Assembly (NCBI GenBank): GCA_032718565.1
Contig: JAVGVS010000041.1
Location: 439,501-503,500 of the forward strand
DNA length: 64,000 nucleotides
DNA from: Distichodus sexfasciatus
Taxonomy: Eukaryota > Chordata > Actinopteri > Characiformes > Distichodontidae
Reading direction: 5' to 3'
Part shown: piece after piece, positions 1 to 12,850 of the stretch
Layout of the letters: each line of letters starts with the position of its first letter
Numbering within the stretch: the first letter of the stretch is position 1
The notes under the pieces: generated by a model
What the model saw: only the letters and a program-made list of their open reading frames with translations
What the model was told of the DNA's origin: nothing
Database searches by the model: none
Made by a program: the position numbers and the translations under genes

Positions 1-86
1 CAGCAGTAAAAGCTGTAAATTCAGACCAGCTTCCACAGCCTGTTTCTGGACTTTTAAACAAAGTTGGCGCCTGTTTCGAGTACCGA

Positions 87-295
87 AGTGAGTGATTATT
101 TGTTGTTGTGAACACAGCACAGCACACAGTGCACCACACCCAAATGTGAGCTCTGCATTTGACCCATCCATGAAGGAGCAGCAGGCAGCTGACGTGCGCA
201 GCGGGGACGGTGCCATGCTCATGAGTATCTTAGCGGCACCTTTACTGGTCCTGGGATTCGAACCCGCAATCTTACACAGGGTGGACATTAGCAAC
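87..295 (-). repeat. tRNA-derived SINE, family A
   Basis: Same family as the copies at 4929, 14815, 19376, 24585, 24868, 34485 and 51857. The tRNA-like head at the right end contains a B-box-like GATTCGAACCC, and the body carries CACAGCACAGCACAC and TGCATTTGACCCATCC. Confidence 0.75.
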
Positions 296-300
296 TGAAG

Positions 301-495
301 TCTGTCGGTCTAGTAGTTAGGATACTCACCTCTGGACCTCTGAGGTCGTGGGTTTGAATCCTCCCTCCAGCACTTCCATCACTGGGCCCCTGAGCAAGAC
401 CCTTAACCCCAAATTGCTGCAGGGAGACTGTCCCTGAAATTAGGGAAGTGGACATTGCTCTGGATAAGAGCTTCTGACAAATGTAAAATAAATTA
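301..495 (+). repeat. tRNA-derived SINE, family B
   Basis: tRNA-like head (GTCTAGTAGTTAGGATACTC, GTGGGTTTGAATCC) followed by GAGCAAGACCCTTAACCC and tail CTGGATAAGAGCTTCTG. Sister copies are at 21806, 32668, 39081, 41547 and 55511. Confidence 0.75.
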
Positions 496-1250
496 AGTTT
501 GAACTCTTAAATATGATTCTTCCTCCAAGATTTTTGCATTTTTTATCAATGTCATCAAATCATTTTTATATGAAATATACTGAATAATCCAAACACATCT
601 TCAAAACTAAATGACCCTCTCATACCTTCTATTTTGTTTTAAAATTCTGAAAATGTTGTCATGGAATAGACTCGAGGTGCCATGTAGTGATTAAAGATCA
701 GGTAAATCCCCTCCTTCCCGCCCCCACCTTGCCTTACACATGTAAGTGCTTTCCCCCCAAGCACTTCTCTTTGATATTTAGGCAAAAGCACCAGGGAAAA
801 CCACAGCAATATCAGAACAATGCCGTAAACAAGTTGGGGAGGAACGGAGAGAGAGCAGAGCAAAACCAAACACAAACCAGTACCTTGTACAAACAGGACT
901 ACAAATATCATCAGTTTTATTACATCCCCTATTAGATTCTGGTGAGCAAATGCCAGAAAGACGATGTTTGATTTGTGGATGTCACAACATGTTTTGGGAA
1001 AAGCCTTGTTTTCAAGCAACAATAAAATTTATACATTTGGGCTGGAATTATTTGAACTCAGTAGTTTTATTAGCCTTACATTTTACTGATCATAAACCGA
1101 CTATGCGTGCATAATCTTTGTGCATTGTGTTCTGCTAACCAGGTGAGCTGGAATACCAGTCGGATGGGCTGGTAGAAGGAAAACTCAAAAGTACTTAATT
1201 AACTGAGGCTTGATTTTCAAGAAAATAGCAAATGGGGGTTAGTTTTGACA
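496..1250. other. Intergenic DNA, AT-rich
   Basis: No supported gene, RNA or recognised repeat. The open frames present match no family I recognise. Confidence 0.5.
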
Positions 1251-1252
1251 TC

Positions 1253-1378
1253 ATTCATTCATTCATTCATTATCCGAACCGCTAAATCCCAACCAGGGTC
1301 GCAGGGAGGACCAGAGCACATCCCGGGAACTTATGGGCGCAAGGCGTGGACCAACCCTGGGCAGACAACACCACACTG
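1253..1378. repeat. SINE family C tail fragment
   Basis: ATTCATTCATTATCC, AACCGCTAAATCC and the GGGAGGACC block resemble the 3' part of the elements near 57857 and 62303. Confidence 0.5.
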
Positions 1379-1530
1379 CCAGATTTGACATCATATTTAC
1401 CATTAAATATCAAAATTATATCTATGTACAAGATTATATATTCAAGATTTATTTTTCACATATGCAGAGCACTGCAGACTAGGCTGTACATTTTAACTGT
1501 ACTTAACAAATAGATTGGAATGCAGATTTT

Positions 1531-1975
1531 TTGAGTGATTATTAGTCATTGTGAACACAGCACAGCACAGCACACAGTGCACCACAGTCTAATGTGAGCT
1601 CTGCATTTGACCCATCCAGTGAAGGAGCAGTGGTCAGCTTTTTGGACAGCAGTGCTTAGGGACGGTACTTTGTTAATTTTTTTTTCGATTCAAATTTATT
1701 TATATAGTGCTCTTAACAACAGTCATTGTCACAAAGCGCTTTACATGTAATCGGCCTAAACCCCCCAACAAGCAAGCCTGGGGCGACAGTGGCAAGGAAA
1801 AACTCCCTCTAGTAGGAAGAAACCTTGAGAGGAACCAAGACTCAGAGGGAGACCCCATCCTCCTCTGGGCGACCGGGCGCACAAACATTTAATGTACAAC
1901 AAGCATAAGTTCATGAGTACCTCCAGTGGTACCTTTACCAGTCCAGGACTTGAACTGGTGACCAAAAGATCACAG
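1531..1975 (-). repeat. SINE family A split by another repeat
   Basis: Body at 1531-1672 and tRNA head at about 1909-1975 (GGACTTGAACTGGTGACC). The insert at about 1673-1908 is a common teleost interspersed sequence with AAATTTATTTATATAG, GCGACAGTGGCAAGGAAAAA and AGGAACCAAGACTCAGAGG. Confidence 0.7.
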
Positions 1976-2220
1976 TGATATCAGTGTCTGGTAAATTGCC
2001 TAAGTGTGTCAGATGTATATATACTGCTGCATGTGATGTATGTCTAATAAATAACATTTCCCCCAGTATCCAAAAGCTTGCTGTTATGGATCTGACCGGA
2101 ACAGGTACGTTTCACTGCATAGCTCTAAAGAGAGGAACCCTCTACATATGGAACAATTTACAATTTTGATATTCCAAAGATTTCGCTGAATGTTATTTTC
2201 TTAAGTCCATAATGTTCAAA
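1972..2220 (+). pseudogene. Displaced copy of dytn exon 1 with its flanks
   Basis: This roughly 250-base segment aligns with 31943-32165, which contains the real dytn start exon. Shared marks include GGTAAATT-CCTAA, CAAAAGCTTGCT-TTATGGATCTGA and the following donor. The copy reads ATGGATCTGACCGGAACAG|GTACGT at about 2085, so start codon, 19-nt exon length and donor all survive. SINE fragments flank both copies. No other dytn exon is near it. It may be a captured exon or a dispersed repeat from which dytn took its first exon. Confidence 0.65.
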
Positions 2221-2259
2221 CTACTTGAACCAGCCACCTTCCGATCACAGGTTCAACTC

Positions 2260-4928
2260 CCTAAGCGTTAAAAAAACAAGGTCAAAGTAAGCTGTGATTT
2301 CAGTGCTCTGACTGTCAAACAACAAACGTTATAAATCACAACTGACACAGAACCTAAAGACAACCTGAGAGCTGTTGAAAACTGATATGAGGACTGCCTG
2401 AGCAAACATACTCTTTCTTATCACCTATCTAAAGAAGGTGTGACTGCGAACAATTAAGGTGACTATTAATAGCTGAGCTGCTAATGTTACAGCCGAAATG
2501 ACCCGTCTGACTCAGTGCCAGCATTGTGTGCACTCATATTTCTTGCAAGTGTTAAGCTGCCATTTATTTGTGTTACTATCCATATTATTATTATTATTAT
2601 TAGCGGTAGCCTTTCAATATCAGGCATAATGCTCCACTTGGCCTACCTTTGTGTGTCTTTTTGGCGCACAAGGCGGGAACAATGTAGTGCATAAAGTCAA
2701 CAAAGCCGGGCAGAGCGATGGCGTCAGCAGGCCGGAAACAGCCGCGGGGCTAATTGTGTGAGGGTAAGGGGCTTAGCAAGTGAACGATGTACTCTAAAGC
2801 TGTGTGTGAGCTTATATGGGCTGGAGTGTGTAAAGAAGAGAAAGTTTGCTCTATGTTAGTCGGGCTGGACTGTTTATCATTATAATTTGAGCCTTAAGAC
2901 TTGACGCCACTTAAAGCTGTGTTCTCAGGGCTGCACACGGCTGCGAGCTGCCATAAAAACGGCTAAGAATTGAGATGTTATCTGTCTGTCATGCGGAGTG
3001 AATTTTGCACAGTGGGGTCATTAGGGGTTCCTGTGAGTAATTGGGTGAATTGAATAAAAACCCACAACCCTCCTCCTCCTCCTCCTCCTCCTCCTTAAAT
3101 GCAGACATAAAGCGCGCACACACACACACGCACACAAAGGACCTGGTGTGTCAGGTGGTCCTAATTGCTGAGGAGCAGGTCTTAATTTAACAAGCGGGAC
3201 AGGGGTCATTAACATGCAAGCCGGAGCCATCCTGAATGTTTGCATAGCTATCACAGGCGTTCTCATAAACGAGGCTTTAATTAGTCTTAATTAGAATTAG
3301 TTGGAGTCAGCGGGGAACGCGGGGCCCGTGAAATAATGTGCACCCAGTAATAAGCATCCGGCTCATTCTGCAGCTTTATGTCTTTCCCCCCCTTTACTAA
3401 GGGAATAGCTTTGACAAAAATCAGCCGCGCTAAATTGATTTGGTCAGAATTAATATTCTCATGACATTAATTAAACAGGGAAGGTCTCATTACGGGCAGT
3501 GAAGGAGAGACTCTCTTTTCTCTCTACTTTTATACATGCGTAATAAACTGAGCTTTCTGTCAATAACAACAATAACAACAACAACAACAACAACAATAAT
3601 AATAATAATAATAATAATATAGCCGCAAGCGGGCAGGGTCCAAGCACTAGTCACAAAAAGCATCGCAAAAGGGTCAGTACTGATTTTCAGCAGTGTCTGT
3701 GTATGTGTGTGAATCAATAAAGTGAAATGATACAAAGGAAAAACCACATAACTACATTTATCATATCTAGACATAAGGAGTTATAACGTAGAAAGTATAA
3801 AAGTGAAATGATATAAGAAAAAGAATTAAAAATGCAAAAGGGTATTTGTGAAGCTTCTTTTTGTTATGACGGCTTTGGTAAGTTGTGTTTATAAAGAAAC
3901 TAACATCTAACAGTGTTCATATAAGAATTTGGTGGTTTTCTATAATTTCACGTAAATGATAAAAGCTCTGTTATGACATCACACATATTTGTGTAGTGTT
4001 TTAGTGATCCCTAGAGGTCAAAATATGCTTTTCTTTGCTATAGTGCCTATTATCTGCCAATCGCTTTGATCACCTGCACTCCTCTTTTCATCCTTTTTTT
4101 CCTTGTCATTTTTTTTTCCCATCGGAACCCATTGGTTTTCTGCCATTAAGAATACATGGGATTTGAGACTCAAAAGCTTCCTTCGGCCTGTTTTCACATG
4201 ACAATCAACACGGTTCTTATGCCACGTCAGACCACCTCACCGAACACACATCTCAATCTGTTTCCACGCACACTCGTCATTTTCTTACTTTTATCATCCC
4301 TCGTTATTTACCCATTCACTTCAATGCATTTTAATCAAAGTCTTTCTACTCAGCCAGTTTTCATGTCACAGCTACAAAACTTGGGCAATCACATTGACAC
4401 TTTCTTGTTTCAAATCTATAAGACAATGGTGCAGTTATTAATGGTTTAAAACACATATTCATAAGAATATGCTAGAATGTAACAAAACTGTCAGCTCAAA
4501 AGGTAAGTTAAATCTAACTGAGTCATGGACACAGGTTGGGCTTGCTGAGTTTGGTACATGGCCGTGAAGTTTCCTCTCATATCCACTAATTTGACTGTCT
4601 CTGTGCTGGACTGGGTGCTGGGACTCCAGCTTCATTTATTATGCATGAGAGACGGTGAAACTTTTATTACCTAGGGTCTGATTAACCCCGTAATTGGTCG
4701 GCCTCAATTCTGCCCAGCCAGTCATATCCAGGGAATACAGGCATTAGCAAGATTTAATTAGGTTTCTCCAAGAGGGGACTCAGAGGTGGGCTGCCTGGTG
4801 TTGGGGGAGTCGGACAAGGAGAAAAGGCGCAAAGTCAGTATCAGTTACAGGCCACAATTTCATATTTCTGTTCTGAGTGAAAAATGTGAGAAGTTTGTGG
4901 TAATGCCAAAGTGTCAAGCAATAATAGG
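2260..4928. other. Intergenic DNA with a conserved-element-like block
   Basis: No protein gene. 2640-3480 and 4560-4770 are repeat-poor, of mixed composition and rich in homeodomain-type ATTA/TAATT cores (for example TTTAATTAGTCTTAATTAG near 3280), which resembles vertebrate conserved non-coding elements. 3069-3092 is (TCC)n, 3566-3620 is (AAC)n/(AAT)n, and 3620-4160 looks like a dispersed repeat starting AGCCGCAAGCGGGCAGGGTC. Conservation is only inferred. Confidence 0.4.
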
Positions 4929-5161
4929 GGCAGTTGGTTGTGTCGGTAGTGTAAAGGTTTGGGAGTTCGCTTTGTGATCAGAAGGTCAGCAGTTTGAAAC
5001 CCAGAATGGTAAAGGTACCACTGAGGTACTCATGAGTAAGGTACTGCTGCCCATGTTAACTGCCCACTGCTCCTTCATGGATGGGTCAAATGCAGAGGTC
5101 ACATTTCATTGTGGTGCACTGTGCTGTGTTCACAAGTACAAATAATCACTCACTTTCACTT
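4929..5161 (+). repeat. tRNA-derived SINE, family A
   Basis: Plus-strand copy: GGTAGTGTAAAGGTTTGGGAG, GGTCAGCAGTTTGAAACCC, then the CAGCACAG-type body and AATAATCACTCAC end. Confidence 0.75.
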
Positions 5162-8100
5162 TAATATCGAAGACAAATGATATCTGATAGTCAACATCTT
5201 CCGTCATGACATCTTTCAAAGCCTCAACAAAATATTTCAAACGGCTGTGTATCTTCTACATTTAAAGGACAAGTTGGGTTGTTTAAATCCAGAACTAATT
5301 AAAAAATGTTCCTGACAATCATTTGTAACCGTTATTATCCACCATTTAACCTCTAATGTTAATTTTGAGAATCTTTTGCAGCTTTTCTTCCGAGATTCCC
5401 GTGTTCTTACACAGACAATAATGATACAATCATTTACACCTTCAAAAAATTGTGTAAATCTCTCTACTTTATCCTCCACCATAACTGTTTCACGTTTAGC
5501 AAGATCTGGAATAAAAGACAGCTTTTCTGTCCATAAACGTTGGGCTAAGCCTATGACATCTTTTCATTCTGCTTTGTCTTTTCCTTTTTCTCTTCTGTCC
5601 ATTACCGTTGCGCTCTAATACCCCAGACCGGACACTCTCTCAATCGTTGCTTTCAGAAGAAAAGCACCTCCCAGGAACTCTTTGATCCGCTCGTACATAA
5701 ACAAGCACATGCTAATAGATCTCTCGTCCCTGCCTTAACAGCTCTTGAGCATTTATTAATAGGCCGTGCACTTTAATTGCGAAACAGCCGGAGTTCTTCT
5801 TTCAAGCCATACCTATTTACCATCTAAAAGAGTTGAAGTGAGCACGTATTTATTCTGTATGTGCTATATGGTGTACGTTGGAGCTCTGTATTCGAGTGCA
5901 TCACTGTTATCATCTCCGAGATGCACTTGTTTCAATCCATGTGAGATCAGGATCATGGAGGTCTAAATATTCGAAATCCCGGCCAGCTACGGTCAGGAAA
6001 CGATGCCGTGTTATGTTGGGACAGAATGTTGGGGACACGTCTAATGGGGTCCTGCAGGATCCAGCGAGACCCGTTTGTTTTCTAGCTCTAAACTACACCA
6101 AATCTGCAGGGAGGAGGATTAACATCTGCATTAAAATCCTAATTAACCTGCTCACCTTCCCCCTAAAGGCCAATTAACACACACACACACACTAACATAC
6201 ATGGACATGAACACATGGACATATCAACCTTCACTCCGGATTACATTCTGTAAACGCTTTCCAGGAGACTATTCGTTAATAGAATTTTTTTAAACATAAG
6301 ATGCACAAAATCTATAAAATGTCTTGATGTCCATACATGATAATCTGAATCACTGTGCTTCAGGGTCTAATGCAGAGTTGGGTGTGTTAAGTAAAATGTT
6401 GACTTTTTGTTTTTTATGAACTCCGTTATTTCGTTCTATTTTAAAATACCCTAATTATGAACAGAAAAGAACATGCATCAGGGCTACCATGGCAACTTGA
6501 TACACACTTTTTAGCATCTCATCAAGATGTCTCTATCGCTCTCTCTCTTTTTATCTCTGTACGCTCACTCAGACATACTGTATGCTGCACTTGAGTTGTA
6601 TATATATGCACGCTATGATACTTGACAATTGGAAAGGTTTATATACTGTAGAAGCAATGTCTTTTAACATTGATGTTAAGTTAAACAGTCTCATTTAAGT
6701 TGATTTTCTTTGACAATAAACCTTTTAAATATAGAAACATGGTCCTAAAAAGTAGTTCAGAAGTCAAAATCAGTGTCAAAACCAGGTCTTTTTTGTCTTT
6801 TTGTCAAATTTCAGAACTTGGTTATGACGTCAATCATTGTTAATTAAATTTGTGCTAAAATGAACTCATTAAGCTTCCTGAAGATGAATCAGAAGAGCAT
6901 GTCTTATATCGGTGAAGCCAAAATAGTGTCTACGTGAAAAGGCCAATTTGCAGACTTGTTTTGAACCACATATTCCTACGGTCCAGCCACTTAACAAACT
7001 GCTCTTTGTCAGTGATGATGATACCTATGTAATTTCATATAAAGACTGTCATTTTAAAGCAAGGATCTGACATAACATCTAATGACTGAAACATCCATCA
7101 AGGGCCTTGTTAAGTTGAGTAAATATAGTCCAAAATGAAATAAAAAGGAAAGACTCTTGCCATGATCCACCTTTGGGCATCGGCTGTATTAAATATGACC
7201 TCATTAACAGTTATTTGCTTCAAGCTGTTAGTTTGCATCAAGCTTTAAGAAAATGTATTAGAGATTTGTATATTTTTTTAAAAGTTTTAATTCATATTTT
7301 AACAACTCATCTTTTTCTAAGTTATTGAAATATGTTATCTATTTTTTTTCCCTTTCACTGTGTTAATTAATGGTAATCTCCCACTTGGTATTTATTAGCT
7401 CTGAACACTTAAAAACAACATAGACAGTTGTCAAAACGGTTAAAAGCTCAGATGTTTGATAAATATTGGTTACATTCGGACAAGTGAGTTTTGCAAACCA
7501 ATGTTATGCTTCTTTACCAAATAACGAAATACTTAACGCTAACCAACATAACCGTGTGAAGCTTCTGTAGCTCTAATCGTTTACACCTCTGGTTGCTCTA
7601 TCTGCAGACCAAAAGGCAGATGAAATTTATTGCAGAAGAAAATATATGGGATATAATTATGGAAAACAACTCTCAAACATGGAAAAATGACAAAAACCAG
7701 ATTGGGCAGAGGGCCGCTCCCTGCGGTACTCCACAAAGGACAGAGGACATTTTAATACCAGCAAAAGTTTAACAGCCTAAATGCCTCTGTTAGGTGGAAT
7801 CGGGAGGAGAATATGGTATTGTGTACATATAATAAATATCAACATGCCAGAATATGAATGAGTAAACAAACATGTCTCCAAGCACTCCTGCACGACCTCA
7901 GATGCTATTGCTTTTATGTGAAGGGTACATGATGAAATCAAACCTGCTTTTCCATCACATATGTCCATGAGGATCAAATCCAATAATGACATAGAACTTT
8001 CTGGGCAAATGTCTTTGTAGATGATCAAATCTTAAACTCTTACAGTAGGGACTGAGCCTTTATAACGAGTTATTCTCCAAATTGTACAGTGGATTGTGAG

Positions 8101-8220
8101 TTATGGGGGTGATAGGAATCTAAACCAGACTCTAAACTAAAGTTATAACACATCAAATCTGAAAGCAATGCATCAAATTGTCATTCATTGCATTTACACT
8201 GTGGTGTCAGATATTTACTG
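5162..8220. other. Intergenic DNA, no gene seen
   Basis: 5640-6180 is a repeat-poor stretch (TTATTAATAGGCCGTGCACTT and TAATTAACCTG motifs) that could be conserved non-coding DNA. The rest is AT-rich with a short (CA)n at 6177-6191. Open frames do not resemble known proteins. Confidence 0.4.
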
Positions 8221-8221
8221 A

Positions 8222-9068
8222 GCTGTCAAAAGTACACACATTCTTCCCTCAAGTAGAAGTATAGATACACGTGTTTCAAAATTTAAAGATAAAGTATTGA
8301 CTCGACTTCTTTACTCAAGTTAAAGTGAATAGTACAGGCTCTAAAACATACTTAAAGTATAAAAGTAGAAAGTTCCCTTGTGAAGGACAAACCCAGCATT
8401 TTAGGGCAAAGCTGACTGGACTCCATGTCCAAGCATTATGTAGAGCACAAGCAGAGAAAAATAAAGCCACATGATACATAAAGCTGCACTGTTCATTACC
8501 ATCATTATACCTGATGATCACCTCTATCCTCAACACATCATACAACAAATATTATAGAGCTGTAAAGAGCGCTGTAGAAATAAACTCAGCTCAACTAAGG
8601 TGAATGTGGTGGAGCTGAGCTTCTTTCTGCACCGCAATCACCACATCATTTCCCACCGAGTTGCCGCCTGCTTTTAGCTTCTTTCTTTTTTTCTCTCTCT
8701 CTCTCGCTTTATCATGTCTATCATGTTGTGAGTCATGTGCAAAGACTAATACACCAGTGAGATTGTCTTTTCCGTGTGTTTAGCAGGTTTTTGAGCCTCA
8801 ACCAATCAGTCAAGTTGTCTGGATAGTGCACATTATTGATATGGAACAGGTAAAATGCATAGCAAAGTGGCCTAGTAAACCTCATTTAAACGAAACCAAA
8901 CAAGAGTAACGGGCCTGATTTGAACATGTAAGCAGTAGAAAGTACAGATATTCATGCTAAAAATGGGTAAAAGTTCAAAGTTGGCACAAAAATAGTAAAG
9001 TGAAGTACAGATCCCTGAAAATTCTACTTATGTACAGTAACAAAGTACTTCATTACTTCCCATCTCTG
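8222..9068. mobile_element. MITE-like element, teleost AAGTACTT-rich family
   Basis: The left end reads CTGTCAAAAGTACACACATTC and the right end AACAAAGTACTTCATTACTTC then CCATCTCTG. The flanks carry AGATATTT and GGATATTT, a possible 8-base target duplication. It is related in style to the element at 16271-16966. Ends are approximate. Confidence 0.5.
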
Positions 9069-12000
9069 GATATTTGTTTCAAAATGTGTTCTAGGTTCTC
9101 ATTATTTTCAGCATCATAGATCGCTCTTACAATCTGCCAGCCACAGAGACCCCTCGTCATTGCCCTGTAGCTGCATTATGGAGATGATAGTCAGCATCCC
9201 GGCTAGCATGAAGCCTGACATATGCAAGGTACTGGGAAAAAACTGGGTAACCCAGATCAGGGAGTGTGTCAAGCTTAAAATTCTTCTTTAATTTTCAGTC
9301 AAATCTTTGTTCCTTTTCATTTCTAAAACTTTCCATCACGTGCAGGTCCACATAATCAAAAGCATCGAAACGATGTAGAACCACTTCTGAGATTATTATG
9401 GGAACTGACAAGGAGTTTATACACTAGACGTCTTCTGTGAGCACTGGTTTCTAGCTAGACTGGTGAAATGACTAATTTTCAGTCCGACTTATTAGATGTT
9501 GATCTGTCTGCTCCCAACATGCGGAAAACTAATCAGAGAGTGTGACTGTAGTGACGGTGAAGGGACGGTGGGATTAGGCTAAAGAGCAGATCCCTGAACC
9601 CTGCAACACAGTCATTCATCACTTTACTCCCAGCTCTCTAATCCTTTCTCATACTGCCTCTTAAACCAGAATAAGACGAGCCCTGGTGCAGGAATCAGCT
9701 CACGATTTAATGACATGAATGAGGGGCTTGCGTAATGAATTTTTCGAACATGAAGGGACGGTCAAAAGAGTGCACCAGTGTTAGGCAGCATTGATTGAAA
9801 AGGGTGAGAAAGGTCTCGGTCCTAATTCAAAACTAAAATACTGCCCCCTGTAGGCGGCGGGACACAGTCTCTCCAGTGCTAAACACAATTCAGGCTCTGA
9901 AAAATAACTATGTAATTTAGAGTTTATTCATTTATCATGTTCTTGCTCTGGGTCCTTTCCCATGTTTCTGTGTGTGTGTGAAACCCTATAAACAGAGGTC
10001 TCTCTGTATTTTAGCTTTCCTTTTGTAGCCACTTTCTATGAGAATGCTCTGCCCCTCAGACCCGCTCACCATAATATCTGACCCCAGAGAGAGGGGCTCT
10101 AAATTCTTTCTGGCTCTAAATTCTCAACCCAAATCATGAGTTCAGAAAGTTGGGGCAGATACAGACGCTTACTAAACATATTTGCATACATCTGTCTGCT
10201 TTCATGAACGAAATTTCTCTGTTTCATCCTCAAATCGAGACAGACAGGTGCATGACTGTAACTCTGCTCACGTTTGTGACACCACACATGGACAATGATG
10301 ATGGTCAGGTGCAGGCAGAGACCTCTCTTCTCGACCCCCATTGCAGTCAGGCAAGTCTGCACAGGAAAGATTAATGAATTAGAAATTAAAATGGTGTCCT
10401 GCGGGAGGTCGGCGCTCCCCCTGTGCATAAACTCCCCCATCCCCCACTTCCTTCCTCGGCCTGTGCAGCAACCTCGGTGGTCAGACTGCAGCTATCGAGC
10501 ACCTGTACTTGGAGGGGGATGGAATAATCTCACATCCTTTTTCTGCCTCTAGTGTTTCGTTCACCATTGTGAGGGTGGGTGAGGTGAACACATCTGAATT
10601 CGGAGCCTTTATGGGCAGCGCAACCCCTCAGCTGCCCTCCCCCCAGGTTTGACGATAAGCTGGAATATTGGCCAGGGAGCAAATGCTCACAGGCGTCACA
10701 ATGGAGCGCTGTCAATCAAAGCTTAAAATGCTCCCAATGGAGCGCTCATCAGAGACTCCTCCCATGACCCTTTGCCAGCGTTGGGCCTTTGCTCTCTCTC
10801 TGACTCTCTCTTTTTCAGTCCCACTGTTGTCACGGTCACCACAGGCTTCTTGTGACACTGTTCTACAAGCAAAAATTAAACACAGTAAACGTAGTCATCC
10901 AGAGTGCAGCATTGCAGTTGTGATGGTTCAGCATTTTAAAATGTAATAGACCAGGAGTGTTTGGGAATTTGTGTATCATTCCATCATTCATTTCACATTT
11001 ATACCACAAACCAAAACCAATAATCAAAAAACCAATGATCAATATTCATTTCCAAGACCAAAATGAAAGAAGTAATAAGATTTTAAAATTTGTGCTCAAG
11101 TTAAGAATGGAAAAAATGCAAAACAGGCTCTCATATTCCATTTATTTTGGAATGTTTCTCATTTTTCTCAATTTTTCCGTTCTTCTGCATGTAACAGTCA
11201 TGTCTAGGTCTTGAGTCTAACTACATTAATCATATCAAGAGAAGAACAATAAAGTGAAATGAAATAGGAAACTTAAAGATGCAAACAGAAATGTGTGACT
11301 TGGTAGTAAAACAAATAAGTTTCGGCCTAGATTCACACAATTCCTACTGAACCTGAAAATTTCAGCTTACAGTTCAAGCACAATCCATTTTGTATAAATA
11401 ATAATAATAATAATAATATAATAATAATAATAATAATAATTAATAATAATAATAATAATAAAAGAAATGGAACAATTACAGGAGGGTTTCATAAGCATTT
11501 CGTGCTTGGACCCCTAAATATGAGTGCCTTTTTTCTTTTTTTTTCAGTTGAGTGCAGTTTGCGAAAAATCTGACAACAATGTATTATTTGTTTGTTCCCT
11601 TGGTTTTGGAAAAGAACATTAAAAAAATAAGGGCATTTGAGACATTTTGGTTTTCGGTTTAATGTGAAAAATAATAATATGCGGAGACAGGCGGTAGCAC
11701 TTCCCATTCCCCAAATCACCCAACTTAGGGAACGCACCTATTAGCATGGGACTGCAGCGAAATCCCTCTCAACACACAACGCACATTCACACACACACCC
11801 ACTCCACGCCCACACCAGTCCTCAAGACAAAAAGCAAATCTCCCCCTCCTCAACTCTGTCACCGCCGCCATACTGACGCTGAAGAAGTAAAACTTTCCAA
11901 GGAGGCCTAAATGACCCAAACACTTTGACTGCTGTCCTTTTTCTCTCTCTCGCAAATATTTTCCACAGCAGCTCTCCCCACCTCCCCTACAAAGATGGCA

Positions 12001-12666
12001 TTGTGGGGGGAGATGAAGATGTGACTAAGCCGTATGAATGCGCCCCGTTGAGACGGGTTGCAGTAGGCTGCCCTAACGACGCACAAACATGCCGACTGAT
12101 GAGTCACGCTTCCGCTGTTTGTCTCTTTTCCACTTTACGTCAGCTCAGATCGAGGACAAAGCATCTGAGCTGCTGGGAGGGAGACCATTCTAAGTAGGTC
12201 TGCATTAACCTGCTTTGATGCACGTTATAGAGCATCGCCTCTCATCAAAAGACATTGATAAGTCAAACTAGGAGTGCTGGAGCAAGGTGAAAAGAATGAC
12301 CAAGATAAAATCTGTATAGCCACCAGTAGCCGTACAGCAGCCATTCTGCACCAGTACACTCAACAGTTTAGCTAAATTCATCAGTTAGAGACAGGTGATG
12401 ATTAATAGACTGGATCTGTCCACCCAAACTCTTACAGAAAGATCCATTTTGAGAGACTTTGGCTTTCCTTACAAAACAATGTTTGTTGCAAATGTGGTTA
12501 ATCTGTGGTGAAAAGTGCCAGAATGTGTTGCCACAAGTTTGCCATTGTGAGCAACTTGTGACCAATTTGCCACTAGTGATACATGTATTGGCCAGTGATT
12601 TGCCAAAACAATTTGCCAGTAATGACAAACTTGTAGTGAACTTTTGCCAACAGATTTGCTCAGTGC
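9069..12666. other. Intergenic DNA, no gene seen
   Basis: 9480-9760 and 10360-10760 are repeat-poor candidate conserved blocks. 11396-11462 is (AAT)n, and 11230-11520 resembles the dispersed repeat at 3620-4160 (AATAAAGTGAAATGA, CGTGCTTGGACCCC). A G+C-richer stretch at 11740-12190 has no coding or splice logic that I can follow. Confidence 0.4.
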
Positions 12667-12667
12667 T

Positions 12668-12850
12668 TGCATGGTGGTGCAGTGGTTAGTGAGAAGGTTC
12701 TGGGTTCGATCCCAAGGTCGGCCGTAGGATCTTTCTGTGTGGAGTTTGCATGCTCTCCCCATGTTCACGTGGGCTCCGGTTTCCTCCCACCTCTTATAGC
12801 AGCAACGCAGCTTTACTAATCTCCCATCCAAGTACTGGCCAGCCCCAACC
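12668..12850 (+). repeat. tRNA-derived SINE, family C
   Basis: GGTGGTGCAGTGGTTAGTGAG, GGGTTCGATCCC, and TGTGTGGAGTTTGCATGCTC with GTTTCCTCCCAC: the common fish SINE with a GGCGCAGTGG head. Sister copies at 36353 and 57857. Confidence 0.75.
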
